Positions 1 through 10,844 of a stretch of DNA of 64,000 nucleotides are shown piece after piece. The notes beneath the pieces are model-generated. The model saw nothing but the letters and a program-made list of their open reading frames with translations. It was not told the DNA's origin and ran no database searches. The position numbers and the translations under genes are program-made. This stretch comes from Aplectana chamaeleonis (lineage: Eukaryota; Nematoda; Chromadorea; Rhabditida; Cosmocercidae), in assembly GCA_029168955.1 (NCBI GenBank), contig JAPDOI010000152.1:744001-808000 (forward strand), written 5' to 3'. The stretch's first letter is position 1; the number at the start of each line of letters is the position of its first letter.

Positions 1-454
1 AGAAAGGGATTAAATCTGCGTCAAGCGGCACATACACAAATTAGATCCGATCAGGGTTCGGCGCGAGGTGTGGACAAGGCTAAAATTTCTCAGACCCCCC
101 CCCCTTTAAAAGCAAAGTTTTGGGGATTTTCTCAGACCCCCTCCCAGAAGCGTTAATAGGTCAATTTTTGACGATTCTCTCGGAACTCCTCCCAGGAGTT
201 AATTGTTTGTTTTTGTAGTAAAATTTAAGTAAAAGGAAAAACTTATTCCAACAGATGTATAATTTGAAGAAGAACAACCATTTCAAAAAAAAACAAGACA
301 TTAACATTGAAATAGATCACGGGCGAGGCTTTTCTTGACGGATTACATGAAGTTGCCTGCGTTTTTGAAAAACTTAGTTAAAGTAAGGGTTTTGATTATA
401 GGTGCGGTCGCGCTGGAAGTTTACATTTTTGCAAGGTATTAGTCAGGAAAATAC

Positions 455-798
455 GATGATCGAGTCCAGCGTGGTCGATTTACCCTATATGCTCACTTTG
501 ACCGTCCAACATAGATGGTGAACACCGCTACAGTATGAGGCCTCACACTTTTCTCAGGTGTGGTCCCGCTGAAAAGGGGCATTTTTGAAGGTTAGGTGTC
601 ATAAGAGTAAGATATTTGAGTTCAGCGTAGCCGATTTACCCTGTACACTCCTTTTCGCCTTCCAACATAGGTGCTGAACATCGCTACAGTATGAGGCCTC
701 GCAATTTTCTCAGGTGTGGTCCCGCCGGAAGTCGTCAATTTCGAAATTTAGGTGTGACGCTAGTAGGATATTTGAGTCCAGCGTGGTCAATTTACTCT
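455..798 (+). repeat. About 155-bp repeat units, left arm of foldback
   Basis: Two and a part units are seen, each starting near TCCAGCGTGGTCGATTTAC or TTCAGCGTAGCCGATTTAC and containing GCTACAGTATGAGGCCTC and CTCAGGTGTGGTCCCGC. The same units occur inverted in the right arm. A related unit, in right-arm orientation, lies alone at about 23155-23330, so the unit also exists outside this element. Confidence 0.7.
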
Positions 799-801
799 AC
801 G

Positions 802-1084
802 TACTGTGCTTATCTGGGCCAAATTCCGGTCCGCAGTTGCGTCTCGACACGCTTTGCAGCCGCACGCGCTCGAGTCAGTCGGGTTTCCAGCGCCAAAGCC
901 GACGCGATGTGACTTTTTTAAACAATTTTCTCCAATTTTCCTTAGTTTCCGGCTTCTAAAACCCACCTAGAGTCAGCAGATCGGCGGCTGCTGCGCTGGA
1001 AGCTCTTCTGACTCGGGAGCGTGCGGCCTCAAAGCGTGTCGAGACGCAATTGCGGACCGGAATTCGGCCCAGATAAGCACAGTA
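802..1084. mobile_element. Palindromic TA-flanked MITE, copy 1
   Basis: About 280 bp. The ends CTGTGCTTATCTGGGCC and its inverse (GGCCCAGATAAGCACAG) are bordered by TA on both sides. Left half reads CCGGTCCGCA.., right half its inverse. The opposite arm of the host foldback has the uninterrupted site (..CATCGTACAATC..), so this is an insertion younger than the foldback. Related copies lie at 33833-34107 and 55748-56030. A shared 73-94 residue open frame in the copies follows from palindrome conservation and is not taken as a gene. The TA duplication fits Tc1/mariner-type mobilisation, which is inference. Confidence 0.8.
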
Positions 1085-1657
1085 CAATTTTTTACCGTCT
1101 CAGTGTGACGCCGAAGACCGCTACATAGGAAGCGAAACAAGGCAAAAAAAACGTAAAAAAAAAGTCGAAGTCCACAAACTCGGAGTAGGGTTTAAAAACA
1201 CCTGTAACCTAACTACCGAAAGAGCTATCACCAGTTTGAGCAAAACTTAGAAACTAGGTTTGTAACCCTACCGAACGAAACTTTACTCGCCCCTAGAGGA
1301 CGCCTTAGAAAAAATTTACTAGGTGTGGACATTTGATGTTTTGAGCATAAATGTCCACACCTAAATGCACTGGCTAGGTGTGGACATCTATGCTCAAAAC
1401 ATCAAATGTCCACACCTAGAAAATTTTTTGTAAGGCGTCCTCTGGGAGCGAGTAAAGTTTCATTCGGTAGGGTTACAAACCTAGTTTTTTAGTTCTGCTC
1501 AAACCCGGGGTAGCTTTTTTGGAAGTTAAGTTACGGGTGTTTTAAAACTCTACTCCAGGTTTATGGACGTTTTTTTACGTTTTTTTTTACCTTGTTCAGC
1601 TTCCTATGTAGCGGTCTTCGGCGTTACACTGGGACGGTAAAAGATTGTACGATGAGT
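1085..1657. repeat. Central palindrome of foldback
   Basis: Arms of about 280 bp flank the 11-nt spacer 1364-1374. Landmarks paired across the centre are AGGTGTGGACATTTGATGTT/its inverse, GGTTTGTAACCCTACCGAA/its inverse, and CCTATGTAGCGGTCTTCGGC on the right with its inverse on the left. Arms differ at scattered bases, so the palindrome is old enough to have drifted. Such DNA could extrude a cruciform or transcribe into a long hairpin. No coding potential. Confidence 0.85.
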
Positions 1658-1659
1658 AA

Positions 1660-1990
1660 ATCGACCACGCTGGACTCAAAAATCCTACTCTCGTCACACC
1701 TAAATTTCGAAATTGACGACTTCCCGCGGGACCACACCTGAGAAAAGTGTGAGGTCTCATACTGTAGCGGTGTTCAGCATCTATGTTGGACGGTGAAAAG
1801 GAGTGTACAGAGTAAATCGGCTACGCTGGACTCGACCATCGTATTCTCCTGACTCATACCTTGCAGAAACGTAGACTTCCAGCGCGACCGCACCTGCGAC
1901 AGGTGTGGGCCACACAGAGAAGTGCCTTTCAGCGTCCATCTTAGAGGCTGAAAACTTGTATATTTGTTAAATCTACCACTCTCGACTCGG
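1660..1990 (-). repeat. About 155-bp repeat units, right arm of foldback
   Basis: Inverted counterpart of the units at 455-798. Aligning the arms shows that this arm goes directly from the GTAGCCGATTTACTC-type unit to sequence that on the left is one unit further out. The left arm therefore has one extra unit, or the right arm has lost one. Confidence 0.65.
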
Positions 1991-2424
1991 ATATCTTATT
2001 TTCGTGACCCTCACTTTGCGAAAAAAAAATGTGAGGTCTAATGTTTTTCGAAAATTAAGCACCTTGCGGGATAAAACCCGTGTCGTGTGTTTCGTGTATG
2101 AGTGGGTTTCGGAGAATGAAATTCGAAACGTTACCAGATTAGATGACGCTCTTCCCAACTAGCAAGCGTTTTTGCCATGTCTGGTCTGGCTAATGTTGAA
2201 GCACCTATTTTCGTATCTAACCACTTATTAAAGCGTGTTTTCCGTACATCTGAACAAACCTGTTCTTCTCTAGAAACAAATTTATTTCTTCAGTACATCT
2301 CGTCGTCTTCGCCTATGTCAATAACTTCATTCATCGCATCCACTCTTTTCTTCCGCCCCATTCCGTAGCTTCCAATCTGTTCTTAATTGCAATTCAATAC
2401 ACAACTATCCAGGATACACGCCCT

Positions 2425-2573
2425 GAACCTATGTGCCTTATATTCAACCGTAGAAGAACCTTTACTATATTTAACATTTACGTAAAAAAAAACAAAAAAA
2501 AAGAACCTATGTGCCTTATATTCAACCGTAGGAGAACCTTTACTATAATTTTAAAATTTACGTAAATTTAATT
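2425..2573 (+). repeat. 78-bp tandem duplication
   Basis: GAACCTATGTGCCTTATATT and the sequence after it occur twice in direct orientation, 78 bp apart, ending in A-rich tracts. No coding potential seen. The remaining sequence of 1990-2790 shows only short chance frames. Confidence 0.75.
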
Positions 2574-2959
2574 ACAACAAGCTTCCAAGTTAATTGGACG
2601 GTATTAGCGAAGTATTCGCAAAAAATATCTCTAAACAGTTGTTTACTTACTACCCCGGTCAGAATGATTCACGTGATTTCCCGTTGGAGCTCAGACCCCC
2701 CCCCATGCCCCCATCATTGCGCAGCTCAGACCCCCCCCCCGGTGTGGATAACCACACCCCGCGCCGAACCCTGGATCCGATGTGCGGCAAATCTCGTAGA
2801 TCAGAGCTAGTTTTTGAACCCGTTCTAAGATTATCATTCTGCGTTTCTAATACAGTCGCACCACTTGCCAAGATGTCCCAGGCACTCCATCCGGAGTCCT
2901 ATCCATTTTCCATGGCATCCTGTTTACCCATCTTTCCACGACGCAGCGCACGCTCCAAA

Positions 2960-3790
2960 TAAGCTCTAAACCACGTTCTATGGCTTTCTGTTGAGCACTT
3001 TCCACGACGCCCTGATGGAATCATTCAAGGCTCTACCCAGCTTCCGCTTTCCGCAACTCCGTTACGGCCCCTGACAAAGCTCTACCCTCTCTCCGCGACG
3101 TCCTGCTGACCTCATCTAAACGCCTACTCCTTTTTTACGACGTTCTTAAATGCACAGAACACCCAAAAAATTAGTTTCCAAATTCCATGCTTATATTGAA
3201 GACAGTCACACGCTGATCACAGTGGTATCTCTGAAATCGTCCAGGACCCCCTATAAACCGAGTTGCCTAGATTTTGAGGGTGAAAAATTGGTGGACGAGT
3301 TGTCTCAGGCCTGTATTTCTCTTCATACGCAGTCGGTGCGCGAGAGCGAGCCAGGATAAGGAGACAGCCCGGCAATGGACTGAAGAACGACGACTTGTTG
3401 GAATTCATCCATCCATCGAGCCGCTATCGGGTTCGAAAATCTGCTAGGGGGTCGGGCCTGTGGTGGTCGCTTATATCTCGCTTATTTGGAGGAATTGAGA
3501 TCTCGCATTTGGCCCGTGTAATACAGGAGGGGTCTACTACACAATACACAAAAACCTCAAAATTCATATCTGAGGGTGTACTGTGCCTTTAAGGCCATCG
3601 TCCGGGCCCCTTTCTACTTTCCAAGACGCTTTGCCCCGGCTTCTGACCCCACCTTCTTCCCGCGGTCTTCTGCTAGAATCGTCTGAAATCCCACCCACTT
3701 TCCACGACCTAGTTACGGCGTAGCGTCTTCTAAAGCCATATCCGCTTTCCACTATGTCCTGCTGACGTCATCTGAACTATGAACTCCACA
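2960..3790. repeat. TTAA-type element relic flanked by CCACGACGTCCTGCTGACGTC-like motifs
   Basis: 3150-3597 is related to the interiors of the elements at 14707-16107 and 46948-47443: shared CACGCTGAT, GGACGAGTTGTC and TTATTTGGAGGAAT stretches in the same order. It ends with GTACTGTGCCTTTAA at 3597, the right-end form of that family. The left end is not preserved. Both flanks (2960-3140, 3600-3790) contain loosely repeated 'tttccacgac..cctgctgac' sequence. Non-coding. Confidence 0.5.
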
Positions 3791-4840
3791 ATTATTATTT
3801 GCACCACCAGCTGCTTGAAAAAAAGTCCAGCAGTCAGATTGGCACTACAGAGGACATATCACCAGTACAGTCGATTAATTCGACAACTGCTGATTCGAGA
3901 AGAAAGTTCAGGGTTGACCCACCCAAAACCAAAAAATGTGGGTAAAAAGGAACGCCACCCTAGATGCGTTGGATGCACTGTTGAAGTATGATTGGCCCTA
4001 AACAGGGTGGGAGAGTGTGCGACCAAAGTGGATAATTTTCGACAGCCTGTTGCGCAGTTCATTTCGAGCAACCAACCCCATCGAAAAATTTGGCGCAGCG
4101 GCAGAGGCTCCAAACAGCAGCACGCGCTGCAAAATTTGATCCCAGCAGCGCGTGCTGCAAGATAGTCGAGCGCTCTCACAGGAGGACTTTGGCACGTGAC
4201 GCAGTCAGCACGCCGCCATGGGACGCGGCCATCACGCCGAGCACCACATGGGACCGCCATCGGGTTGGCGGAACTTCCAGCGTCTGTACGGGCCAATTAA
4301 CGCAAACTTTGGTAATTGACCCAGCGACGCAGCCAACATCTGCATTCTCTCTCAAGAGTACGTCGTGTGCCTTCCTTGGAATAGGCTCTCTTGAAAAATA
4401 TGGTTCTTCTCGGTTGGCATGCTATGTACTGAATAAGAAACATCGTAACTGACTTTAGCATCCCTTTAATACCCAGAAAAGATTGAGCACGACTTGGGAA
4501 ATCATTTTGTAATCGAGTTGAATATGTATCACCAGGGGTGCGCCCGATGAGGCACTCTGATACAGGAGGGGCCGGAGAGCGAACAGTGCGCGCACCTTCT
4601 CGCGAACTAGTCACTATTACATCGCGGAGGGTTTTTCTTGGATATTTCTGGAATTATTAGCTAACCTTATTCGATTTCGTCTCTACCAGACGATGACTAT
4701 TTCTCCTATTCGTTTTTCATATCCACGAAAAGGTGCACGCCATGCGTCCTAGAGCCCCGCCCACATCGGAGTGCCTCTTTTCCCTCCATCTATCACCAGC
4801 TATGCCAGGCGGCTAACGCCGCTCAGCGCCGCTGGCAAAC
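3791..4840. other. No gene seen; one short hairpin
   Basis: Only chance reading frames overlap here on both strands. 4111-4155 contains a hairpin whose arms CAGCACGCGCTGC and GCAGCGCGTGCTG are separated by about 15 nt. Nothing else recognised. Confidence 0.5.
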
Positions 4841-4842
4841 CG

Positions 4843-5684
4843 ACTTCGCCGGTTCTCCTCGCCAAACGATAGGTCGGCTTCTCTGGCTTCCTTTCATGAG
4901 CCATGTGTGACAATCATTTGGCCTTGCCGAACGATGGGCTGGCTTCTCCCGGCCTTCCTCCATTGACCATGTGTAGCACCCGTTTGGCTTCGCCGAACGG
5001 TAGACCGGCTTCTCCCGGCCTCCTTTCATAAGCCATGTGTGGCATTGATTTGGCCTCGCCGAACAATGAGCTGGCTTCTCCCGGCCTCCCTATATTGACC
5101 ATGTGTAGCCCTCGTTTGGCTTTGCCAAACGTTAGGCTGGCTTCTTCGGCCTTCTAACATGAGCCATGTGTAGCATTCGGTTGGCTTTGCCAAACGGTAG
5201 ACCGGCTTAACCCGGCCTCCCTTCATCAACTATATGTAGCACCCGCTTGGCTTCGCCGAACGATGGACTGGCTTCTCCCGGCCTTCCTCCATTGACCATG
5301 TGTAGCACCCGTTTGGCTTCGCCGAACGGTAGACCGGCTTCTCCCGGCCTCCTTTCATGAGCCATTTGTGGCATTGATTTGGCCTCGCCGAACGATGGGG
5401 TGGCTACTCCCGGCCTCCCTTCACCAACTATGTGAAACACTCGTTTGGCTTTGCCTAACTTAGGCTGGCTTCTGCGGCCTTCTCACATGAGCTATAAGTA
5501 GCGTTCGGTTGGTTTTGCCAAACGGTAGACCGGCTTCTCCGATCTCTCTTCATAAGCCATGTGTGGCAATCATTTGGCCTTGCCGAACGATGGGCTGGCT
5601 TCTCCCGGCCTTCTTTCATAATCCATGTAAGCACCCGTTTGGCTTTGCCGAACATTAGGCTGGCTTCTACGGCCTTCTTACATG
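4843..5684 (+). repeat. 66-bp tandem array, left block
   Basis: About 13 units spaced 66 bp apart (GGCTTCTCCC cores at 4941, 5007, 5073, and on to 5667). Each unit has TTTGGCTTCGCCGAACG and CATGTGTAGC variants. Some units recur as a group every about 330 bp (5 units; compare 4963 and 5292), so there is a higher-order repeat. 66 is a multiple of 3, which keeps frames open across units and explains the arrays of 22-residue repeats on the minus strand. These frames are not taken as genes. Confidence 0.9.
5675..5684. repeat. 10-bp target duplication, left copy
   Basis: TTCTTACATG here and at 8285-8294 bracket the inserted element 5685-8284. An intact 66-bp unit at about 8411 reads GGCCTTCTTACATGAGCC, the expected uninterrupted target, so the duplication is of array sequence. 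Confidence 0.85.
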
Positions 5685-8284
5685 TGAAAACGCGAAATGC
5701 CGGACGGCACCGATTGCCAACGCAGGCGTCAAATGCAGTGTTTGGTGGTGTGACTGCACAACACACTGCAGATGTTACGCCTAAGTTATTGATTCCACCA
5801 CAAATCATGGTACAACCACGAATTCATAGCGGAAACGCTATTTGTGAGGTAGATGTTCATTTGATACGCTACTGAAGGAAAATGTGAGAGAATGATCAAC
5901 ATAGGAACTGAGAGAGATTCTAAAATATATGAAACGTGAAAAAAGGAAGTAGCAGAAACTAGTAATGAATGGCTTAGGCCATGTAACAGTTTTCGTAGTT
6001 TTCGCTTGAAGAATAGGCCGTCACCCAGGGATCTCCCTCCGTCGAAGCAAATAGAGTAGAACGGATTCTCACCCCCGAAATACCCGAAATACGGCAGATT
6101 TTGCCTCCACGAAGGGGGTTTTTCTCCTCTGAGCCGCCGCCCAAATACGTTCCAAACGGATTCCCACCCACGAAATACCCGATACACGACAGATTTAGCC
6201 TCCACGCAAGGGATTCCCTCCCCTAAGCGACGGTGCAGCCGCAGGCTGCACCGTCCAAATAGGGTTCAAACTGATTTCCACCCCCGAAATACCCGATACA
6301 CGACAGATTTAGCCTCCACGCATGGGATTCCCTCCCCTAAGCGACGGTGCAGCCGCAGGCTGCACCGTCCAAATAGGGTTCAAACTGATTTCCACCCCAC
6401 CCAAAATACCCGATACACTACAGATTTAGCCTCCACGCAGGGGATTTCCTTCCCTAAGCAACGGTGCAGCCGCAGGCTGCACCGTCCAAATAGGGTTCAA
6501 ACTGATTTCCACCCCCGAAATACCCGATACACTACAGATTTAGCCTCCACGCAGGGGATTTCCTCTCCTAAGCGACGGTGCAGCCGCAGGCTGCACCGTC
6601 CAAATGGGGTTCAAACTGATTTCCACCCCCGAAATACCCGATACACTACAGATTTAGCCTCCACGCAGGGGATTTCCTCCCCTAAGCGACGGTGCAGCCG
6701 CAGGCTGCACCGTCCAAATAGGGTTCAAACTGATTTCCACCCCCGAAATACCCGATACACTACAGATTTAGCCTCCACGCAGGGGATTTCCTCTCCTAAG
6801 CGACGGTGCAGCCGCAGGCTGCACCGTCCAAATGGGGTTCAAACTGATTTCCACCCCCGAAATACCCGATACACTACAGATTTAGCCTCCACGCAGGGGA
6901 TTTCCTCTCCTAAGCGACGGTGCAGCCGCAGGCTGCACCGTCCAAATAGGGTTCAAACTGATTTCCACCCCACCCAAAATACCCGATACACTACAGATTT
7001 AGCCTCCACGCAGGGGATTTCCTCCCCTAAGCAACGGTGCAGCCACAGGCTGCACCGTCCAAGTAGGGTTCAAACTGATTTCCACCCCCGAAATTCCCGA
7101 TACACTACAGATTTAGCCTCCACGCAGGGGATTTCCTCCCCTAAGCGACGGTGCAGCCGCAGGCTGCAACGTTCAAATGGGGTTCAAACTGATTTCCACC
7201 CCCGAAATACCCGATACACTACAGATTTAGCCTCCACGCAGGGGATTCCCTCCCCTAAGCGACGGTGCAGCCGCAGGCTTCACCGTCCAAATAGGGTGTA
7301 AACTGATTTCCACCCCCGAAATACCCGATACACGACAGATTTAGCCTCCACGCAGGGGATTCCCTCCCCTAAGCGACGGTGCAGCCGCAGGCTGCACCAA
7401 ATAGGGTTCAAACTGATTCCCACCCCCGAAATACCCGATACACGACAGATTTAGCTTCCACGCAGGGGATTTCCTCCCCTAAGCAACGGTACAGCCGCAG
7501 GCTGCACCGTCCAAATAGGGTTCAAACTGATTTCCACCCCCGAAGTACCCGATACACGACAGATTTAGCCTCCACGCAGGGGATTCCCTCCCCTAAGCGA
7601 CGGTGCAGCCGCAGGCTTCACCGTCCAAATAGGGTGTAAACTGATTTCCACCCCCGAAATACCCGATACACGACAGATTTAGCCTCCACGCAGGGGATTC
7701 CCTCCCCTAAGCGACGGTGCAGCCGCAGGCTGCACCAAATAGGGTTCAAACTGATTCCCACCCCCGAAATACCCGATACACGACAGATTTAGCTTCCACG
7801 CAGGGTATTTCCTCCCCTAAGCAACGGTACAGCCGCAGGCTGCACCGTCCAAATAGGGTTCAAACTGATTTCCACCCCCGAAATACCCGATACACGACAG
7901 ATTTAGCCTCCACGCAGGGGATTTCCTCTCCTAACCGTCCAAATAGGGTTTAAACTGATTTCAACCCCCGAAATACCCGACACACAACAGATTTAGTCCC
8001 ACGCAGGGGATTTCCTCCCCTGAGCACCGTCCAAATAGGGTTCGAAATGATTTTTAAAGAGTTTCCACCTCGAAATTCACGGATAACAGCCGACATCGTG
8101 AATACTAGTAAATTTTCATTCTCATTTATGAATTGCGATCAGTTAAACTTGAATTGAGTCAGGGGGTCGTGAATTACAATATAGGCGTAGCTGGGAGCGG
8201 TGTGTGCAAGTGCATACCACACACCACAACGCATTATTTGACGGCTATGCTGGCAATTGGTGCTGTCCGGCATTTCTCCTCCAG
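5685..8284. mobile_element. Satellite-carrying TIR element (Mutator-like by target-site size)
   Basis: A 2.6-kb element inserted in the 66-bp array. Its ends are imperfect inverted repeats of roughly 100-125 bp (left 5685-5810, right 8160-8284) sharing GAAATGCCGGAC and CACC(G/A)ATTGCC. A 9-10 bp duplication flanks it, which fits the Mutator superfamily better than TA-, TTAA- or 8-bp-duplicating families. The interior is almost wholly a 114-bp satellite. No transposase is visible, so it would be non-autonomous. Superfamily assignment is inference from target-site length and long TIRs. Confidence 0.75.
6020..8090 (+). repeat. 114-bp satellite inside the TIR element
   Basis: About 15 central monomers with period 114 bp (for example CAGATTT at 6421 and 6535), plus decayed monomers at both edges. 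Each central monomer contains a hairpin, ACGGTGCAGCC/GCA/GGCTGCACCGT, followed by AAATAGGGTTCAAACTG and CGAAATACCCGATACAC. The edge monomers (about 6020-6200 and 7930-8040) lack the hairpin. Variants recur at multiples of the monomer: a 338-bp repeat (three monomers, one short by 4 bp) at 7394/7732, and a 228-bp one at 6564/6792. 114 is a multiple of 3, so long 38-residue-repeat frames appear; these are not genes. Confidence 0.9.
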
Positions 8285-8690
8285 TTCTTACATGAGCCAT
8301 GTGTGACAGTCATTTGGCCTCACTGAGCGATGAGCTGGATTCTCCCGGCCTTCTTTCATCAACTATGTGTAGCACCCGTTTGGCTTTGCCGAACGTTAGG
8401 CTGGCTTCGGCCTTCTTACATGAGCCATGTGTGACAATCATTTGGCCTTGCCGAACGATCGGCTGGCTTCTTCCGGCCTCCCTTCATCAACTATGTGTAG
8501 CACCCGTTAGGCTTCGCCAAACGATGGGCTGGCTTCTCCCGGCCTCCCTTCACCAACTATGTGAAGCACCCGTTTGGCTTCGCCGAACGACAGGCTGGCT
8601 TCTCCGGCCTCCCTCCATAAGCCATGTATATGCACATCCATTTGGCATCGCCGAACAATGGGCTGGCTTCTCCCGGCTTCGGTGCCTGTA
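8285..8690 (+). repeat. 66-bp tandem array, right block
   Basis: About six units in the same orientation as 4843-5684. The block begins with the second copy of TTCTTACATG (8285-8294), so both blocks were one array before the element inserted. Confidence 0.9.
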
Positions 8691-8950
8691 GGAGCAGAAG
8701 CGACTTTCTCGCGAAGCCACAGCGGTGATTTCCTTGATTTCTTTGAAGTCCCACATCTCTTGTTTTTGTTCATTTCATGACTCGAATTGGGACTATTCCC
8801 TTGAACTGGATTTATTAGAATGTTGACACAAGTATTGAAAAAATAGTAGAGCGGCCCATGTAGATCACTTTTGGGTCGATCTAAGGGATGAGGTTTTTCG
8901 CCGATTGCCGTTTGCCGAAATCTCAAACTCCATTGCCGCACATCCCTGTT
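8691..8950. other. Spacer between opposed 66-bp blocks
   Basis: About 260 bp of non-repetitive sequence separates the forward block from an inverted one. Short frames here are not convincing. Confidence 0.5.
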
Positions 8951-9118
8951 CGCCATCCCATCGTTCGGCGAGGCCAAATGGATGTGCATATACATGGCTT
9001 ATGAAGGGAGGCCGGAGGAGTCAGCCTATCGTTTGGCGAAGCCAAACGAGTGCTACACATAGTCAATGGAGGGAAGCCGGGAGAAGCTTGCCCATCGCTC
9101 GGCGAGGCCAAATGAATG
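8951..9118 (-). repeat. 66-bp array, inverted block
   Basis: About 2.5 units in inverse orientation (GTTCGGCGAGGCCAAATG and CGAAGCCAAACG cores). With 8291-8690 this makes an inverted repeat at the array edge. Confidence 0.8.
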
Positions 9119-9254
9119 TAATCGTAATTCGTAACTGATGAGTAATGAGCTCAAACACAGCCCCAAACCTCATTAAGCATAGAAACGCCTCAACTCTCAA
9201 GTGATAATCTGTGTTTCAAAATGAATCTGTTTTCGATGAGTCTTTGGAAAAAAT

Positions 9255-9500
9255 GCCCTCATAGGAGCAAAACTCTGGTCCGCGATTGCAGACATCCGCT
9301 TTGGCAGTTCTGGTGGTCCTCAATTGCAGACACCCGCTGTGGCAGTCCTGGTGGTCCGCAGTTGCAGACACCCGCTGTGACGATCTCGGTGGGACCACGT
9401 AGTCCCAGCACGATTAACCTTCGCCCCAGCACGATTTTATTTCGCACTACGTGCTGCAACAGCGTTTGTCCGCAACTGCGGACCGGATTTTCCTTTTGAT
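9255..9500. repeat. Short tandem units within a TIR-like repeat
   Basis: Three units of about 40 bp (ATTGCAGACA(T/C)CCGCT.. with a TGGCAGT core) at 9273-9390, followed by CAGCACGATT repeated twice. TCCGCAACTGCGGACCGGA near 9470-9490 resembles end sequences of other repeats here (39060-39200, 57690-57950). Non-coding. Confidence 0.5.
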
Positions 9501-10844
9501 AAGGACAATACTAATCGAAAGTGCAAATCCTCTTCCATCCAAAGTTTTTTTGGGTTTTCAGCCAAACTTGGCGGTTTCCGAAATTGAAACAGAAATTTGA
9601 TGAAAATCCAGGGTACCGACTGAGCGTCTACCGTTTTTCAGCAGCCAAAGCTAAAGCCGCGAGAACTGATAGGGCAATTGAACCCACGACATATGCGCTA
9701 GATCAAATTGTGCACGTGAATTCTCAATAGAGCGAGAATTTTTGACTAACCAATGACAAGTTGCTTTCGGCGACGGCTACTAATTAGGAATTTGTTCTTT
9801 TTGTATAGATTTCAAAAACGAAACCAGAAAAAAAGATAATGATGAATAGGTGACAGAATAAGTATTACTCAAAAAGGTGGAGTAAATATCAAACAGCAGC
9901 GAGTTTTGCGACTCATACTCGAAAAACGTCGAAGTAACGAAAAGTTTACGAAAAGCAAAAAAAAAGCTAGGAATTGCGCCTAATCAAGAAATTTTGCGAA
10001 CATTATCACCAACTCAGGCAGTAACACCGATGGAATCGCTGGCGCGTGGCGGGACGAACAACTCTCATAATCGCCATACGACCGCTATCGTTATAGGAGG
10101 AAGCCGGCATTAAGACACTGCTTTAGTGCCGCCCGCGACCCGACCGAGAAACTCCTCATAAGCGACGGGAGCCTTTTGCTTAACCCCCATTTGCCTGCCA
10201 TGCTCCCGCTGTCCACTCGGAAGGATCCTTTAGCGTCGTCGGTCGAACCGGTCTTACTATCTGTGTCCAAATGCCCTATCCATACTCTGGAACTATCAGC
10301 GCTATTCATCTCAAACTTCTGTATCTCATTGGTCAACCCTAGCGATCTGGTGGAGGTTCCTTTTAACTGAAGGGGTCCAGTGATCAAATGGAGCAAGGTC
10401 AACGACAGCGATGTTCGTGGATAGAGGTTTGACAATATTTCACAGTATTCAAGTCTGACTACAGACTTCCTACATTTAGACGAAATTCCATCGACGCTGC
10501 TAGCCATTACGATGTGATTCAGATGACTTTTATCCCTACGAGAGTTTTTTATGAGTTGAATGTTTCTAGTCTTCGGATGAATTTGGCTTCAAATTTTTTT
10601 CAGTATGAGCAGCAGATCTGCCGATTACACCTAAACACCGTTTTCAATAATTATCTTTCTCCATAACTAACCGCTCCGCTGCTGACTACCTCTGACTCGA
10701 GTTCCGGAGAAAAATCGCTTCAAAAAATTGCAGTCAGAAGAAACGATGGAGGAGTAGTCAAAACAATGAAAAAGACGGTACGATCGTCGCCGTCATAGCG
10801 GAGAGGGCGTCACAAAAGTGTGGCGCGAGCGAAACTTCAAGCCA
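9501..10844. other. No gene seen; possible tRNA-derived relic and dispersed repeat
   Basis: Around 9672-9712 the minus strand reads TAGCGCATATG then GTGGGTTCAATTGCCC, like the 3' half of a tRNA (B-box GGTTCAA). There is no acceptor stem, so it is a SINE or tRNA relic at best. About 70 bp at 10195-10268 (GCCATGCTCCCGC.., CCGGTCTTACTATCT) recurs at 25622-25690. A 138-residue minus-strand frame at 10091-10507 matches no family I recognise and overlaps that repeat. Confidence 0.4.

Larger units (their letters stand above)
1..2790. mobile_element. Foldback element, outer limits approximate
   Basis: Sequence near 50-90 (core GGTTCGGCGCGAGGTGTGG) recurs inverted near 2737-2780, and both ends carry long C-runs after CTCAGA. 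Inside, repeat units of about 155 bp read in one direction at 455-798 and in the other at 1660-1990, around a near-perfect palindrome centred on 1364-1374. I infer one large foldback transposon. No transposase frame is visible, and the short ORFs here are shadows. The outer inverted match is short, so the outer limits are uncertain while the inner palindrome is certain. Confidence 0.55.

Noticed and set aside
691..959. ORFs containing GQIPVRSCVSTRFAAARARV, also at 33645-33947 and 55631-55915
   Set aside because: All three lie in copies of the same palindromic MITE; the frame is kept by the palindrome, and start context differs each time.
5207..5808. Minus-strand ORFs with 22-residue repeats
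   Set aside because: They follow from a 66-bp tandem unit divisible by three; several frames are open at once and no start or splice context exists.
7379..7953. Plus-strand ORFs of 38-residue repeats starting MQPQAAPNRV
   Set aside because: Produced by the 114-bp satellite (38 codons); not expected to be genes.
4843..8090. CRISPR-like array
   Set aside because: Units are contiguous tandem repeats without unique spacers, and the genome context is eukaryotic.
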